Of a stretch of 64,000 nt of DNA, positions 1 to 12,769 are shown piece after piece. The first letter of the stretch is position 1; every line of letters begins with the position of its first letter. The translations under genes were made by a program, and so were the position numbers. Below the pieces are notes generated by a model. That model saw nothing but the letters and a program-made list of their open reading frames with translations, did not search any database and had not been told where the DNA came from. Origin of the DNA: Cornus controversa (taxonomy: Eukaryota > Streptophyta > Magnoliopsida > Cornales > Cornaceae); the NCBI GenBank assembly GCA_026545225.1, contig CM048846.1, positions 82,849,270 through 82,913,269 of the forward strand, read 5' to 3'.

Positions 1-405
1 TCAACTTCACATTAGTTTTTAATCAATTCTCTCAGAGTTGGACTAGTGCACAAATTGTATAGACTCAGAAGATTTACCTCTAAAGAGAAATAAATACATC
101 ACATTGGTTATCAATGTCTAGATCATAAAATCAAGTACTTCATTTGATGACAAACTAAGTGTCCCAATTATGCATTCACAAATCAAAGTGAAATTAAAAA
201 GAAATACAAAGAATTCACATTATTTCTCAGAAAAACATGATTCTCATAATCTCATATGATTATCATTAAAAATAAATAAAACCTAACCTATAATAATAGA
301 TATAGTCCAATGAAAAACAAATAAAGAACATAAGCTCAGTCCATGACCATAAAAGTCCTAATGACCTAGTTAGGGGTTTTGCACCCAAAGACCTATTAGG
401 AATAA
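1..405. other. Unassigned AT-rich sequence
   Basis: I see no coding frame, RNA gene or recognisable repeat end here. It flanks the 5' end of an LTR fragment that starts at 406. It could belong to the copia element whose gag lies to the right, but no pol motif is visible on the minus strand. Confidence 0.4.
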
Positions 406-434
406 TGTAATACCCCGTAATTTTGGAGGTCTTC
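406..434 (+). mobile_element. 5' end of an LTR (copy C) split by LTR copy A
   Basis: The sequence begins TGTAATACCCCG, the same start as the long LTRs at 3638 (minus) and 29125 (plus). After 29 bases it is interrupted by a minus-strand LTR of the same family and resumes at 3639. The bases just before the insertion (TCTTC) and just after it (TCTTT) look like a 5-base target duplication with one mismatch. Confidence 0.7.
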
Positions 435-3400
435 TGAAATACCCTAAAAAAATTTCACGCATGAGGTGGCCAGTCTCATACACAAAACTTAAGGGATACT
501 AATGATAGCAAACAAGCATAGAATACAATGACAAAAGAAAAAGAATTATAAATGCTGAAAGGAAAGTCTAACTGAAATAAATAATCATGTTAAATAACAT
601 TATATTATTCTGATTGATACAACTTGGAAGTTCGGTAGCCCACGGACCCCTTAACCAAAAAAAAACATAAAAGTAAAACTTTTTGAACAGATGTAAGTCC
701 CTACACTAAAGTATGGTAAGGAATGGATGATTGTCACGCTCTACGAACTCCACGTGCAAATTTCTAGGTAAAAACTATCTAGAACCTGAAATATCAACAA
801 AGTAGGTTAAACTACGACCAAATTCTCTCTACTACAACCCAATCAGAGAACCGGTAAACATACCCTCTATATGAGGACAGTAAAGACATATAGATATAAT
901 TATACCGTTTAGTCATTAAATCTCCTATCTTAGAAGTAACTAGAACTATGTTCTAAACTAACCCATCCATTATCACAATATAGATAAAACAAATTTCTAA
1001 GTTCAAACCATAGACAATCCTAACATGCCTTCTTCCATATATTCTACAAATGCCTTACAAGGTATTAGGCAAACCTTTCCTGCCTCCACCAATAATCCTT
1101 TCCCAAGACAACAAATTTATGTTTATATACAATTAAAGATAACCCACCAGCTCATAAATATATATCCCCAATTAATCCTGTGACCCAAGAATAGAGCCGC
1201 CCCACACCCTACACTAACACATCAGTTATCTTAATGCAAGTGCAGACTAGTTTTAAGTTTACATAAGAAACAATCGTAACATGCTCGAATATATAACGAG
1301 AAACGTTCTTACTAGATATTAGACAATCCTGACATGCTCCAAATAAAATATAAAGATACCATATTAGGTGTTTGGGGATCCCGACACGCTTTGGCAATCC
1401 CAACATGCCAAATATAATGCATAGATACCTTATTAGGTATTAGGCGATCCTGACACGCCTTGGCAATCCCAACATGCCAAATATAATGCATAGATACCTT
1501 ATTAGGTATTAGGCAATCCTGACATGCCTTAGCAATCCCAACATGCCAAATAAAATGTATAGATACCTTATTAGGTATGGGCGATCCTGACACGCCGGAC
1601 AATCCTTACATGCCAAATAAAATGCATAGACCTTATTAGGTATGGGCAATCCTTACATGCCAAATAAAATGTAGAGATGCAATTCCAATATGAAACATAA
1701 AATAAACAAGGTGCTTTATGATTTTTAATTTGCACAAACAAAGTAATTCAATTTATCTGACATGAAATTTATCACCATATGACAAATCATGCACAAGTAA
1801 ACTATATATAATCAAGTATTTCATGGGCATTTATATTTTTAAAGGAAAATACATTCAAGTAAATCCAATAACACAATCATCCATTTTAAAAGCAAACATC
1901 CAATCAAACCTCCAATTTATCTAAACCTTCAAGGGAGTCAAAACCTAACTCGAATTTAAGTTCTCGGCCTATTCTGCTTCTAAGAACCCTACTTCACATT
2001 TTAAAATTTTCTGAAATTTTAAAAATATTTTCAACAAATAAAAGAAGGTGAAAATCCAACTTTTAGGCACTTTAAAAATTAATTGAACATAATGGGAAGC
2101 TCATTTCGAGATGAAAATTTAAATCCAAGTTTATTTAACCTTCAGAAAGTTACAGTAAACATTTTGGGAATTTTTGGAACTTTTTAACTATTTTTTAAAA
2201 TTAAAGAAGTTGAAAAACCCAATTTTTAGACACTTTAAAAATCAATTTAAAAACAAGGGAAAATTATTTCGACATTAAATTTAAAAACCAAGCTCCTAAA
2301 AAACCCAGAATGTTGACATAAAATTTTGGAAATTTTTTGAATTATACAAGTATTTTTAAAAAATAATTTTTCAAAATTTTAAGTTTTTCTAAAAATTTCA
2401 AAAATTCAAAACAAATATCAAAATAATTCGGAATGGGCCCATATCGGACCCAGAGGTGGGCCCCCGCGAGTCGGTGCGGGCAGCACGCTCTCCCACGCAC
2501 TGGAGCGATGTCCCCTTTCTTTTTTTTTTTCTTATTCCCTTACCTGAAGCTACCACGATTCAACAATGGTGGCCGAACTTCCCGATCACTTTCCGATCAC
2601 TTTCGGGCATCGAATCGCACATATGAATATACCATTTAACTCGTATCGATCTAAGCTACGCATTGGTACCAAAATCACCCCCTCTCGCGGCCTAAATCAA
2701 AAACGCCAAATTTCAAGTTTCGAAAATCTAAAATTTCAAACTCAATTTCCCGTTAACCTACCCAATGGTTCACCACCAAATTTTCAAGGATTGTTCTAGG
2801 AAGTAAGATCTACCTTTTAATCGGAACAAAAATGTTTAAAAATAATGAATACAGTAAACCCAATTTTATATTAATATATATATATATATATTCGCCTATA
2901 CAGTCATATATACATGTATAAACATATGCAAAAATACCCTAAAACAGTACCAAAACTCCAAAATCTTCATGTTTAATTCACAGAAATATTCTTAGCATGC
3001 AAAATCATTTAATTTCATAATTAATTGCATACAAATTTCTAGCAACATGTCTATACAATTAATATATATATTATACATATATTCCAGCAACATGTATATA
3101 CAAATAATATATATGTATACAGATTCAAAGGGGAAGAGAAGAGTTCGAACTTGCCTTGTGATGTTGAGCAAAAATCACTTTTTTTTTCTCTTTTCCTGGC
3201 GTCTACCGTTTTCTCCCTATCTGTGCGTAGAAATTACTGAACCCTAATTTCTTTTCTCTTATTTAATATTCTTAAATAATTAAACTAATAAATATAAAAT
3301 ATTTAGCCCAACTATATGTAAATATATATATATATATACACATATATATAGCCCAGCCCAGCATTCTAACCCAACCTAATAATAATAATAATAATAAAAC

Positions 3401-3638
3401 AAAAATAAAGAAAATGCAGCCCAAACCAACATATTTTTATTTAACAGAAAAAATTATATTTAAAACAAATATTTAACACACAATTAAACTCAATCACCAC
3501 TTAACAACAATTCAAACATCCACATTAAACATATAAAAACAGGCATTGACAAAATTAATTAAAGCATTTAAATAATTAAAAACTCTATCAAATAAATAAA
3601 AATCCAATTTAGATATCCTCAAATTACGGGGTATTACA
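435..3638 (-). mobile_element. Solo LTR of a long-LTR retrotransposon, copy A (3.2 kb)
   Basis: Read on the minus strand it starts TGTAATACCCCG at 3638 and ends GGGTATTTCA at 435. It matches copy B (29125-32635) through its length in order: a GGGTTGGGTT-type leader, a GGCAAGTT...TTCTCTTCCCC segment, a GC-rich GGGCCC block, AT-rich tandem units of about 165 bases and a minisatellite. No primer-binding site or polypurine tract flanks it, so it is a solo LTR rather than one end of a full element. Possible target duplication TCTTC/TCTTT. At 3.2 kb it is an unusually long LTR. Clade not determined, since no coding region remains. Confidence 0.75.
1310..1680 (-). repeat. Minisatellite inside LTR copy A, unit about 69 bp
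   Basis: About four and a half head-to-tail units, each holding AATCCTGACATGCC, CCAACATGCCAAA and ATAGATACCTTATTAGGTAT. The same array occurs inverted in LTR copy B at 31496-31785, so it belongs to the LTR family. A 96-residue open frame across it is only the translated repeat. Confidence 0.85.
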
Positions 3639-3993
3639 TCTTTTAATTTTAATTTAAATGCTTTATTTCTTTTATTAGTTAAATTGAATTACTTATGGGT
3701 TGGATTAAATTCTTTAAGTGCTTTAAATATTGTGGTGTAGTTTACTTTATTTTTATTTTATTTCATTTTATTTTATTTGAACTGGATCTTTGTGTTTTTC
3801 TTTATTTTAATTTTGGATTGGGTTAGGGAGGAATCTGGGTTGAGTTGGGCTGGAATGGTTGGGCCAAGCGTATTTATTTTTGATGAGCTAGGGTTTGTTT
3901 TATTAATTTTTTCTTTTAATTTTATTTAGTCTTAATTAGTTTTTTGAAGAAAAAAATAATAATAAAAGAAAAGAAGAGGGGATTAAAACAAAA
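3639..3993 (+). mobile_element. Continuation of LTR copy C, truncated
   Basis: This resumes the plus-strand LTR that starts at 406. It shares TTAAATGCTTTA and GGGTTGGGTTAGGGAGGAA with copies A and B, the latter corresponding to about 29330. Homology stops near 3993 at ATTAAAACAAAAA, where minus-strand copia gag sequence begins, so copy C is cut off after roughly 380 of about 3,300 bases. Confidence 0.65.
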
Positions 3994-4296
3994 ACATTCT
4001 CTTTCTTGTTTGAAGTCTTTTTAGCTTGAGAATTTTTGGGTTTGTTCCAATAATGTGGCTTTTTAGCATGAACCCTATTCTTAGCAAAAGAATTATGCAT
4101 ATAAAAATCAGAATTAGAATGTCTTCTCTTTTTATAGCAATAGTGTTGACTATGTTTATTCTTACCACAAAAGAACAATAAAACACATTTGACACAACAT
4201 TAGCATGCAAAGACTCAATTTGAGACTTAGGTTTGGGTTCAAACACATTCAAGTTCTTGGGTTTAACAAAAACAGTTTTTTCCTTAGATGATAACC
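3994..4296 (-). pseudogene. Ty1/copia gag, distal part with zinc knuckle
   Basis: Minus-strand translation gives a basic, Lys/Pro/Asn-rich stretch and a Cys-x2-Cys-x4-His-x4-Cys knuckle (CGKNKHSQHYC core) at about 4128-4165. It is the continuation of the gag frame at 13452-15625: with the CACTA insertion and one CAA copy left out, the frame stays open across the junction. The copia sequence ends at about 3994 against LTR copy C. Protease, integrase and reverse transcriptase of this copy are not seen. Confidence 0.75.
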
Positions 4297-4319
4297 CAAC
4301 ACTACAAGAAATTTGTTGT

Positions 4320-4925
4320 TTTGCAACAAAAATATTTGTCGCTAAACATACCAAATTTGTCGCAAAAAGTTTTTAGGGACAAAAAAAATTTGTCGCGAGG
4401 TTGTCCCCTAAAGCCCGTCACAAAAGATTTTATGCCACAAAAAATTTTTGTCGCAAAAAATGCCATATTTTGCCACAAAAATACATTTGTTGCTAAAGAT
4501 GTCACAATTAGCGACCAATTATTTGTCACTATTTCTCTAAAAATTTGTCGCTTGTCACAACCTAATCCCGTGGGCTTTTGTCGCTAAATATATAGCTATT
4601 TGCGACAAAATCAGATTTGTCACTAAAGATAGATAATTTGCAACAAATTTTATTTTGTCGCTAAATGCTAAACAATTTGCGACAAAATTAGGTTTGTAAC
4701 TAAATCTAAAACATTGGGCAACAAAATAGACTGTCTCTAAAAAAATAAAATAATTTGCAACAAAACTAAATTTGTTGCTAAATAGTAAACTATTCGTAAC
4801 AAAATAAATTGTCCCCAAAAATAAAACAATTTGCAACAAAATATGTATTGTCCCTAAAAACAAAACAATTTGAAACAAAACTAGTTGTTACAAATATAGT
4901 TATTTAGGAACAAATGTTGTTTGTC
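4320..4925. repeat. Left subterminal repeat region of the CACTA element
   Basis: Dense array of short motifs around TTTGTCGC, TTTGTCCC, TTTGTTGC and their complements GCGACAAA and GCAACAAA in both orientations, spaced roughly 20-45 bases. The pattern matches the mirror region at the other end of the transposon. Open frames here are repeat translations. Confidence 0.85.
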
Positions 4926-7900
4926 ACCAATAATTTTTAGAGAAAATTGCTTTTTGTAAAAATAAATTAAATTTTTTTTATTTCTGACAATTTTTTTCTT
5001 GTCATGTGTATCAAAGATTCCAAACAAACTTAAAATTTTACAAATTCTATAAAGCATCAATCACAAATTATCCAAACTAATATTTTACAAATTAAAAATA
5101 AAATATTCTATCATATAAATCCAAAGGTCCGTACATATTCCAAATAAAGGATCAAAAATAGATTCATACACAGAGAATGATTTAATTATATACAACAATA
5201 GTAAGATAGGAGATCCATAAATCTAATCCCATGTAAAACAAAAAGTACAAAAGTGAGTTTAACCTAGATCCATATATAAAATAACAAAAAAAAGATAGTC
5301 AATGAGACTACAACAAAAAGGAGATCCAAAAAGCTAATCCCGACCACATGCAACCTGCAAAAAAAGGAGAGAAAAAATCTGATTAGTTCAGTTGCATATA
5401 AACATATTATTTCTATAATGATAATCATCATATATATATATACGACACTACCTTCTATTTTTCTGTTTTGAACTCTCACTATTATGAAAAGGAGTTTCAA
5501 TAGTTCAAAAGATAAAGCTAAAACAATCCAACTATTATAACACATATAAATGGAGTTAGAGGATTGACACAAGAAGAATAGTAAAGAAACTTAATCAAAT
5601 ATAGCTAAAGTGATAAACAATCTAAGATATTGCAGCTATCTTATTTCTACTTACACGATATCATTCAATTAATTTTAATTAATTTTACTCTCCTGATAAA
5701 GAAAAAAATATGTACACCAGGATTAAATTCCCCCAATCAATCCATATCTTCCAGGAGATCAAAAATTAAGAGGGCAATATCATTCCAAAGTGAACCATTA
5801 GTCACCTGAACACGATTGCTCTTTCAGGAGCACATATATGGTCGCCATTAGTCACCTAACAAATTTTATGCATCAAATAATAGTAGCATCAGAACTAAAT
5901 ATTGTTATCTTTCTATTGGTGTGAATTACATGCTCAGGAACCAAATAAATAGATTTTCATATATCTATCCTCACATCAAAAGTTAGCATTCCTATTCAAC
6001 TTAAGGGCCATATTACTTTTAATTTCAATCAAGATATAAACTCAAATCACACCATTTATTACCAAGCTTCTCCCCTTTCAAGCGAGCAGCCTCAAAAAGG
6101 TTTCTCCAGTTTTAGATTAAATCTAATAAGTATAAACTCATATGGCAACTTGCAGTACGATCAATCCGAGTTTACAAGCACAAATAGAGGTCTGTCTCCT
6201 AATCGTTCCCGACCCTAAGAGAAGGCAAAAATGTAAACCAATAATGACTTAATGAAACAATTACAAAAAAATGATTTAATAGAAGAGAGCAAAAACTGTA
6301 ACTCCAAAACAGTCTTTGTGGTAAGGTTGGCAACCTTAATTTATAGTGTATCACATTAGTAGTGACAAATGAGAGGTTGATTAACAATTTTCTTTCTTAT
6401 AATTTTTCAAAGTTGTAAATGATACGAGTCAACTAATAGGTTGCTCAATCTAACGAAAAATTAAAGACCTCCAATGAAGCTTTGGGTTGGTCTTTTATTT
6501 TGTTTTATTGATTATTAGTTGACTCAACCCTTAGTTCAAGTAGATTTGTTCCTCTGTAGCTGACTAAGTTATCAAATTGAAGTTGAGCTGGGCTTAATAC
6601 ATACTAAATATCAAGCACAACTCGTTATCTCATGAATAGATTAACTTATTTCTCAATCTCAAAATAGATTAATTTGTTTAATATTTTTTAACTAAGCTTT
6701 TTTGTCTTTAATCATCAGCATAGGGTAAGTTCACACAAGCTCTCCTAATAACAAGAACAGGGTTAGGTGATCTGAGTGAAAGAAAAAAAAAAAAGAAGAA
6801 AGAATCCAAAAGTCAAAAATGTTGTTTTAACTTGTATTAAGAGAATCGAATATAGGAAACCTGGAAATTAATGTGGACATGCACTAGGAGGAATTAGGTG
6901 GGGGATTGTTGGAGTGTTTTGCTTATAAGTGGAGTTAAAAATAGTGATGGTTGAAGACTTAAAAGCTTACTGGGATTTTGAATCCTCTGGTGGAAGCCAT
7001 GGTTCTGTAGTCAGCAAAGGCTACTGAGTGCTGACTGAATATATATATATATAGTGGGCTGATTTTGGATGTAGCAAATTTTTCCAGGTTGAACAAGGTT
7101 GTTACACTTACAAATTCCTAATCATATTGATTTGATAAGGAAATTTATAATCATGAAATATTTTCTTCCATATCACAAAAAAGTTTTAATAACTATATTT
7201 CACTCCGTCATCGACTGACACGATCTATTGTGGTCAATGATGACGTTGGGAGGAAAGGTCGGGAAATGGAAGAGATGAGTGATTAGTCATTTATTTTTGA
7301 AATTACATGAATAGCCATTTTTTTTTATGAGTTGACAAATTTTAATAAAATTTTTATTTCCAACAAAATGTAGGGGCAAAGCTTAACTCCTCTTTAAAAA
7401 GGAGTGGTTAGCTTTCCCCAATCTTAATATATGTAGTATTATTTCCATTTACAAAATTTATGTATGATTAATCTAAATGAGTCCAAAATCTTCTATGAGT
7501 ATTTCCAGATACTACTAGAATACAATTTTTGGGGACTTAAACTCTCGTATATAAGAGCAAAACAGAATCAGGATGGGGGCAAGGACATCCGTCACAGTCC
7601 TTATATGGGGTAGGAGGGCTAGAATGGGGACTTTTTAAATTTTTTATTTTTATAGTAATAATCGACGTTCTTACTCTATTTTAGAGTAAAACTACTCCTT
7701 TTATGATTGGTGACCTTTGATAGGTTTCAAATTAAAGGTCAGGTCTAAAGAATGGGTAAATGTCATGCGTGATATATATACAAGGACGCTAGCCCTAACA
7801 AAGGCAAAAATAAGAGCATCCCAACTGCTCCTCCACAATTTTGCTATGTTTTGTCTCTTCTGTAAAAATAATAGAGTGGTTAGATCGATGTTTAGTAACA

Positions 7901-9100
7901 TTGTCAATACAGATATATAAATTAAATTAATATATACATACATAAGATGATAAAGTCACCAAATTTATGAATGAAAAGATTTTACTTTCCCATTATTGGT
8001 GTAATCACTAGAATAATATATTTGTTATAGCATGATCAACAAATGTGCGATTAAAAATCTTTACTTCTATCCTATATTTCTCGTTTCATATTCAACTTTG
8101 TTCTAAACCTCCATTATATATATTGTTTTAATATTTTACGTGCCTTCCCAATCAAAACAAGCAAAATTACTACTCACAAATCTATTAATTTGTTCAAAAA
8201 AGAAAACATAAACAAAAAGAAGAGAAAAAAGAGAGAATAAACAAATTAGAACTCTTAATTGCAAAAGCCTACTTGGCTGCAAAACCTGTATATAGCTCAC
8301 AAGAATGTTTCTACACCTAGTAGGCATTTCAACAAATTGTAAAAGCTCGAACACATCAACGGTCTGACTGCCCCCTCCCATAAGAAGGTCACAAGAATTC
8401 ATGTTTGTAATATTAGTGAGTTTTTAGTAGAGACAGAGAAAATCATATGTGCATACTAACATGTTCTCTTAAAGGGACTATTGGGTACTATTCATAAGAA
8501 ATAAACTTCTTATCTCTAACATCATGCCATAATTGTATAATTTGTACTTCCATTAGAGCCCTCTCAAACTTCAAATCATGTTATCTATACATAAAATTCA
8601 CTTTCTTTTACATATACATTATGCCTAGCTTTATATATAAAAACTTCATTTTTTACCTTCATACATGCTGCATACATTAACATTCAATTTGCTTAAACTC
8701 ATTGTAACATGTTACAAAAAAAAAAAATGTGAATGAAAGCATCATTCCTTGTAGTTTCAAAATATCTTGATTTGCTTCTTGTCTTACCAAAATTCTGTTA
8801 GCTAGACTTGTTTTAAGAGAGCATGGAAATTCAAAAACAATAAGCTAGTGGACATATAATCAGAGAGTTGTTACTATAATAACTACAAAATCCATAATTT
8901 ACGTATAATCAAATTAAATTTAGGAATCAAAGAGAGCTTATAATCAATGTAAACATATGCAATGAAGAAGTAGAATTGTAAATTTAAATCAACTAGAATA
9001 GTAAAACACAATCGCTGATATGCATAGAAAGCAAATAATAATGTATTTATTTGTGTTTATAATAGTATATTACTGATAAAAACAAATAATAATTGAAACA
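4926..9100. other. Interior of the CACTA element, no recognised gene
   Basis: AT-rich sequence without a coding frame I can assign. An 88-codon minus-strand frame at 8136-8402 starts cleanly, but I recognise no family. There are short TA runs near 7040 and 8640. No transposase motif was seen on either strand. Confidence 0.5.
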
Positions 9101-9103
9101 TAC

Positions 9104-9204
9104 ATAGAAAGTAGTGACAATTCTTGTAGAGTTACCCTCCATGAGCTTTATCTGATTGGTGACTTTCACAAACATATACTTGCTTTTGGACGAAAACCCA
9201 GCCC
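9104..9204 (-). pseudogene. Captured exon 2 of a xyloglucan endotransglucosylase/hydrolase (XTH) gene
   Basis: Minus-strand sequence preceded by a good acceptor (TTTCAG at 9210-9205) and followed by a donor (TAT|GTATGT). It encodes AGFSSKSKYMFVKVTNQIKL and then MEGNSTRIVTTFY, matching the GH16 XTH segment with SKxKYxFGKVxxQIKLxxGxSAGTVTAFY. The exon limits (2+99 bases, leaving phase 0) agree with what I recall of XTH gene structure. Substitutions at normally conserved positions (FVK for FGK, STRIV for SAGTV) suggest decay. Exons 1 and 3, including the catalytic DExDxE segment, are not visible, so only a fragment was copied into the transposon. It cannot make an active enzyme. Confidence 0.65.
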
Positions 9205-9903
9205 CTGAAATTGCATAAATGAAATATAAATTATATTAGATATAAGAACAAATTTTTTAAGTATGAAAAAATAACAAAGAAGGTTAACAACTTCAAGTAA
9301 CAGAGAAGAGAACAGAGCAAGAGCATCAAGAACTACAAATAAAAAGTTTAGCTGAAAAATAAGTTCATGAAAACTAAAATAACATCAACTAACCTTTATA
9401 TATAACTACTTGGTGAATCATTGTCATTTGTTATCTAATTGCTGGGACTGAAATGGGAAATAAAAGGTTCCAAATTGTGGTTTTTTTCCCCTTATTTTCT
9501 TAGCAATTACTGGTGAGATAAGGATCCACTTAATTACAGATCATGTTAATGGTAGGCCCATGAACTGTGGTTACAGTGGATGTGTGGAGAAGAGAAGCCA
9601 CTACTTTCATGGTCGGCTTGGGAACTCTCAATTACAAAACAAAAACATATATTGCTTCCTCTTTTACACAACCAAAACATTAATACTGGAAAGTTCCAAG
9701 TGCATGGTTAGGCAAAATGAAATGTCAGTTTAATTGGGTCAATGTATCAAAGATAAATGAAAAAAAAAATCTAATTGAAACAGAAATTATCAAATGAATC
9801 AAGATAGACTTAAGCAGTAATATGCGACATCTCATGATAACAACACCAGCAACTCATCCATTACAATTTTTTCCATTTGAAGTAGCTCTAAAACAGAGGA
9901 TAC

Positions 9904-10076
9904 CTGATAGCAGGTAAGCTTCGGATTGAGAGTTCTGTCTGATGAGGCCCACAAAATTGGGGGAGTGGAGTGTGAGAGATGAGAGTGACGTCGGCAGGAA
10001 AGAGTTTAGGCCTTCGATGGAATGAAAATCTGATGAGAGAGATGAAGGGTACAGTGATGAGGGTTAGGGCTTCCAT
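9904..10076 (-). other. Possible captured or chimeric first exon in the CACTA element
   Basis: A minus-strand ATG at 10076 opens a 57-codon stretch (MEALTLITVPFISL start, rich in Leu, Ser, Arg, Phe, Pro) ending at a consensus donor CAG|GTATCC at 9904. It would splice to the acceptor before the XTH-like exon, but it leaves phase 2 whereas that exon needs phase 1, so XTH residues would not be read. Composition resembles an organelle-targeting leader; that is inference. I recognise no family. An open frame continues upstream to 10136. Confidence 0.3.
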
Positions 10077-10558
10077 CTGAAAAGGAAATCGGTGATGGAA
10101 TACTTTTCGATATGATAATGTTTGAGAACCACTCAAAATAGGAAATTGTGGTTTGTGTAGCAGACATTTTAGGGCTAAGATCGTTTCACTGTGGTTTGAG
10201 AAGCAGACATTTTAGGGCTAAAATTTTCAATCTTCAGAGAATGAGTTTGAGAGAGATTTTGAGAGAATGGATTTGAGAGCGGGATTTTGAGAGGGTAGCT
10301 TATTTTTTGACAATGGGTTTGTAAGGCTCAACCATTTAGGGATGGCATAGTAAATCACTTCACACAGTTTGAGACTTGAGAGTAGCGCCATTGTTCGAAA
10401 TATGGTGAAATTTTAGGCGGTAAAGACATGAGCCAAAATAAAATAGTTTGTGACAAATATTTTTATAATAAATATTTAAATAAAGTTATTAAATTTTTTT
10501 AAAAAAAATTAATAAATTAATTAATTTTAAATTACTTGAAATTTTATATAAGAAATGT

Positions 10559-10560
<2 letters not shown>

Positions 10561-10597
<37 letters not shown>
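10561..10597. repeat. (AT)n microsatellite
   Basis: Uninterrupted alternating TA of about 35 bases followed by a T run, inside the CACTA element. Confidence 0.9.
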
Positions 10598-10599
<2 letters not shown>

Positions 10600-11814
10600 T
10601 TTTGTATTAAGGTTATCAGATCTTAGTATAAATATCTAATAATTAAAAATTTTAATTCATTTTAAAATAATATCATAAATTCTTATAGTTCGACTATAAA
10701 ATTGATGATTTATGTTTATTACAATTATCTCATAAATTTTAATTTCATCATTACTTTCGGTCTACTTGTTATGTTTATATCTTATGCATTTTAACCTTAT
10801 TCGATAAGTTTGAGTTATCGGATGCAAAAAAATGTTGGTAAGTAGCTTAAAACAACTATCATACATAACTCTAAGTTTGTTTATAAAATTGTTTCTACAA
10901 AACATATAAGGACAACGCTTAAAACCTATCTAAGGGAAAAAAATTTAGTGCATGTAATATTAGTCAATATAGTAACCCTTTAATAAATAATAAATTGTAA
11001 AAATCATTTCACATTGAAATAATTTGCTTTGAAATGATTATAAGAAATTTATGTTAGGTATTAAATTATTTAACTAAGATATCATATCAAAAATCTAGAA
11101 ATTTAGAATTTGTTTTTATACTTTAGTTTCTTCGAGTTGCTCGAGTTGGAGTACATTTAGGCCAAGGGCTACTCAAAATAAATTAATGCTCTTAAATCTG
11201 AACTCAATCTCAATTTTGATATTTCAAAGTTTTGTTATTTCAAATGCTCTTAATGCGTTTTCGATTATTTGAAAAGTGCGTGGAGATTGAAGCTTACCTA
11301 CGATGATTGTAAAGCAATGGGGAGGCTATTGGGACAATGAAAGAGCTAAAGATATGTTTGGTAAGAGAATTTCAAAGACTGTTAATGCGGTTGAAATGTG
11401 ATTGAAGGTTGCAATTGGATAATAAAAAAGTACCACTTAAAATAAAAAAATCTTGGTTATGGTTCTATAATTGAAGAAGAGAATGGGTTTGATAATGAGA
11501 TTTTGACAAGAGTAATGATAGACACAGTGAAAGTTATCACCGAATTAGAAAAGTGAATCACTCTTATCCTTAGATAATGCAAGTGGGACCCACATTTTCA
11601 CAATCCAATTCATGGACACCATGTTCACTACACATTAGGTGATAACTTTTTACTCTACAAATCATTATCCTTTCAACAAATATGTAGAGTATATAATTTA
11701 TGATTATTTCACCTTCTTAATTTATACATATCTCAACATTTAACAATATAAATATACAATAAGCACTAGGCATGCATGATGATGAATTAGATTATAACAA
11801 CAAATTTAAAAGAG

Positions 11815-12376
11815 TAATTACTACGGATTCAGTGTTTTATAGCAAATACCCTAGTATTTATTACGAATTTTTTTCGTGGTAAATATGAAGGGTATTTTTC
11901 ACGGATTTTATTTTCCGTAACAAATACCTTTCTATTTACTACGAAATTGAATCCGTAGTAATAGGTATTTTATTACGGATTTAATTTTTCTTAGTAAATA
12001 CCTTACTATTTATTACGAAATTAGCTCCGTAGTAAATAACATATTATTTGCTACGACATAAATTTCGTTGAAAAAGGGTATTTACTACGAAATTAAGTTT
12101 TTGTAGTAAATAATTTAGTGTTTCCTACGCATTTAGTTTTTCGTAGTAAATAATATATTATTTGCTATGAAATAAATTTCGTCGAAAAAGGATATTTACT
12201 ACAAAATCAAGTTTCCATGGAAAATACCCTAATATTTACTACGAAATTTTTTCTGTGGTAAATACGAAGAGTATTTTCCATGGATTTTATTTTTCGTAGC
12301 AAATACCTTACTATTTACTACGAAATTGAAACCGTAGTAAATGGTCCATGGAAAAAAAACCTGTTTTCTTGTAGTG
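11815..12376. mobile_element. Nested CACTA-like repeat with one intact terminus
   Basis: Its right end reads TTTTCTTGTAGTG, that is CACTACAAGAAAA on minus, a canonical CACTA terminus. The roughly 560 bases before it consist of repeated units with TTTACTACGAAATT and TCCGTAGTAAAT in both orientations, a subterminal-repeat pattern different from that of the host element. The left end begins at about ATTACTACGGATTC without a CACTA terminus, so it is truncated or eroded. No coding sequence. Confidence 0.6.
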
Positions 12377-12769
12377 AAATTTGATATTGGTAGTAGCTTA
12401 TCTCACTAAATTGTGCAAGGCCTTGACGTCATTTTCAATAATATATATATATATATATACCATTGGTCGTTATAATTTATCATTTACAGATTTTTAGTTA
12501 ATCGAAAAAATAATATTTGTAGAGTTTGTAAAGTTTAATTATTACAATTACTTATAAATGTAGTTGTAAAGTTATTATTTACTTATCTATAGTTGACAGA
12601 CACTTATTATGCTAAAAAAATAAGAAGAATAATTTTGAAAAAAAAAATTTAATACTAAATTTATAAATTTATTAAAAAAAATAATTTTTTGTTGTCTAAG
12701 GCATTAAATCATAGTAATTAGTATAAATCAACATTCGCAATCTCAAAAAACTAGACATTAGATGACAAA

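Noticed and set aside
1312-1602. 96-codon open frame with a repeated HVGIAKACQDxLIPNKVSM unit
   Set aside because: It is the translation of an LTR minisatellite whose unit length is a multiple of three by chance; the inverted array in copy B does not keep it open.
406-3638. A DNA transposon with 12-bp terminal inverted repeats TGTAATACCCCG
   Set aside because: Explained better by a minus-strand LTR inserted near the start of a plus-strand LTR of the same family; copy B lacks the matching right terminus.
8360-8400. Minus-strand TTCTTGTGACCTTCTTATGG, vaguely like a TAS3 trans-acting siRNA
   Set aside because: Only a partial match with insertions, and no miR390 sites or second phased repeat were seen.
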